Source: Eubacteriales bacterium
Lineage (GTDB): Bacteria > Bacillota > Clostridia > Oscillospirales > Oscillospiraceae
DNA: 14,956 nucleotides
NCBI GenBank assembly: GCA_030528965.1
Contig: JAUMXS010000021.1
Span: 1 to 14,956, forward strand
Direction: 5' to 3'
Part shown: in pieces, positions 14,701 to 14,956 of the stretch
Layout: each line of letters opens with the position of its first letter
Position numbering within the stretch: the stretch's first letter is position 1
Made by a program: the position numbers and the translations under genes
The notes under the pieces: generated by a model
What the model saw: the letters and a program-made list of their open reading frames with translations, nothing else
What the model was told of the DNA's origin: nothing
Database searches by the model: none

Positions 14701-14730
14701 AAAAAACCACGGCCCTGCGAAAGAACCGTG
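14701..14730 (-). terminator. Minus-strand terminator-like hairpin upstream of terS
   Basis: Read on the minus strand, CACGG (14730-14726) pairs with CCGTG (14712-14708) and, after one G, six T residues follow (14706-14701). The stem is only 5 bp with a 13-base loop, so termination may be weak. It would stop transcripts entering from the right and so insulate the phage operon. Confidence 0.42.
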
Positions 14731-14744
14731 CTCATAAAACAGTT

Positions 14745-14776
14745 ACAGGCACAGCAGTTTAAACTGCCGTGCCTGT
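14745..14776. terminator. Large palindrome, possible bidirectional terminator
   Basis: Arms 14745-14760 and 14761-14776 are complementary except for one A/C mismatch; the 8-bp outer stem is ACAGGCAC/GTGCCTGT and the centre is GTTTAAAC. Short T-rich sequence follows on both strands but no long T-tract. It is most likely a terminator separating the phage operon from whatever lies to the right; a protein-binding site is possible. Confidence 0.5.
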
Positions 14777-14893
14777 TCTTGTATAGTATTCATTCGTGTG
14801 ATAGGATAAAGTGAACAACTCGCTGAATAAAAATTTGTCGAACAGTAAAGGCGCACTTTTATACACCGTTCGGCGCAGTACGTTGGACACAGT
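14777..14893. other. AT-richer intergenic stretch with no gene
   Basis: This part of the 342-bp gene-free right end is visibly richer in A and T than the rest of the window. No open frame with a ribosome site was seen. TATAAA appears on the minus strand near 14860, but no matching -35 box stands 16-18 bases away. It may contain the late promoter, or a junction between element and host. Confidence 0.4.
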
Positions 14894-14956
14894 CCTTGGC
14901 TCTCCCTCTGGGAGAGCTGGCGGCAAAGCCGACTGAGAGGGCCTTGGCTCTCCCTC
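14894..14956. repeat. Palindromic repeat of about 48-bp period at the window edge
   Basis: CCTTGGCTCTCCCTC occurs at 14894-14908 and again at 14942-14956, where the window ends. Between the copies are hairpins GCTCTCCC-TCT-GGGAGAGC (14899-14917) and CGGC-AAA-GCCG (14921-14931). This layout resembles short intergenic repeats common in gut Clostridia genomes; that recognition is from memory. It may continue as a tandem array beyond the window. Confidence 0.7.

Noticed and set aside
14800-14870. Sigma-A promoter for the phage operon
   Set aside because: TATAAA-like and TTG-like hexamers occur, but none pair at 16-18 bases with adequate matches, so no promoter is called.
14894-14940. Possible tRNA or small RNA in the hairpin-rich right end
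   Set aside because: No cloverleaf, T-loop or CCA-type end; the structure is explained by the direct repeat with two simple hairpins.

Overview
The window is almost entirely a compact contractile-tailed phage structural cluster on the minus strand (about 14614 down to 1513). A collagen-like surface protein (partial) and a glycosyltransferase lie on the plus strand at its left end. The DNA is GC-rich outside the right-hand intergenic zone. Genes are tightly packed with strong GGAGG ribosome binding sites, often have TTG or GTG starts, and short palindromic repeats sit between genes. Together with a GPT-type collagen protein, this points to a Gram-positive gut Clostridia host, plausibly Oscillospiraceae (Faecalibacterium-like). 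That placement is inferred from pattern memory, not from a search.

Layout from right to left along the operon: a control region with palindromes and terminator-like hairpins (14615-14956); small and large terminase; portal; prohead protease with a C-terminal scaffold-like tail; head decoration protein; major capsid protein; a 203-bp spacer with hairpins; two head-tail connector genes and a tail terminator; tail sheath; tail tube; a tail-chaperone-position gene; a 178-residue Ala/Pro-rich protein where the tape measure should be; a LysM tail protein; baseplate hub; gpV-like spike; gp25-like wedge; baseplate J; gpI-like protein; and a small membrane coiled-coil protein. The order follows the PBSX (xtmA/xtmB, xkdE-xkdU) plan of Bacillus. 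The genes supply a DNA-packaging motor, a capsid and a contractile injector with baseplate.

Two absences stand out. There is no normal-sized tape measure gene and no space for one, and there is no recognisable tail fibre. There is also no integrase, repressor, replication gene or endolysin in the window. If the flanks are host DNA, this is a self-contained particle-producing cluster of about 13 kb, reminiscent of PBSX or a gene transfer agent. If the phage continues beyond the right edge, it is simply the late module of a prophage.

On the plus strand, the collagen-like protein ends in Gly-X-Thr-rich triplets and a short C-terminal domain. It is followed by nested hairpins ending in a strong intrinsic terminator placed just before the ribosome binding site of a GT2-type glycosyltransferase with TPR-like repeats. 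The glycosyltransferase probably modifies the collagen-like protein. It stops 10 bp from the convergent end of the phage operon.
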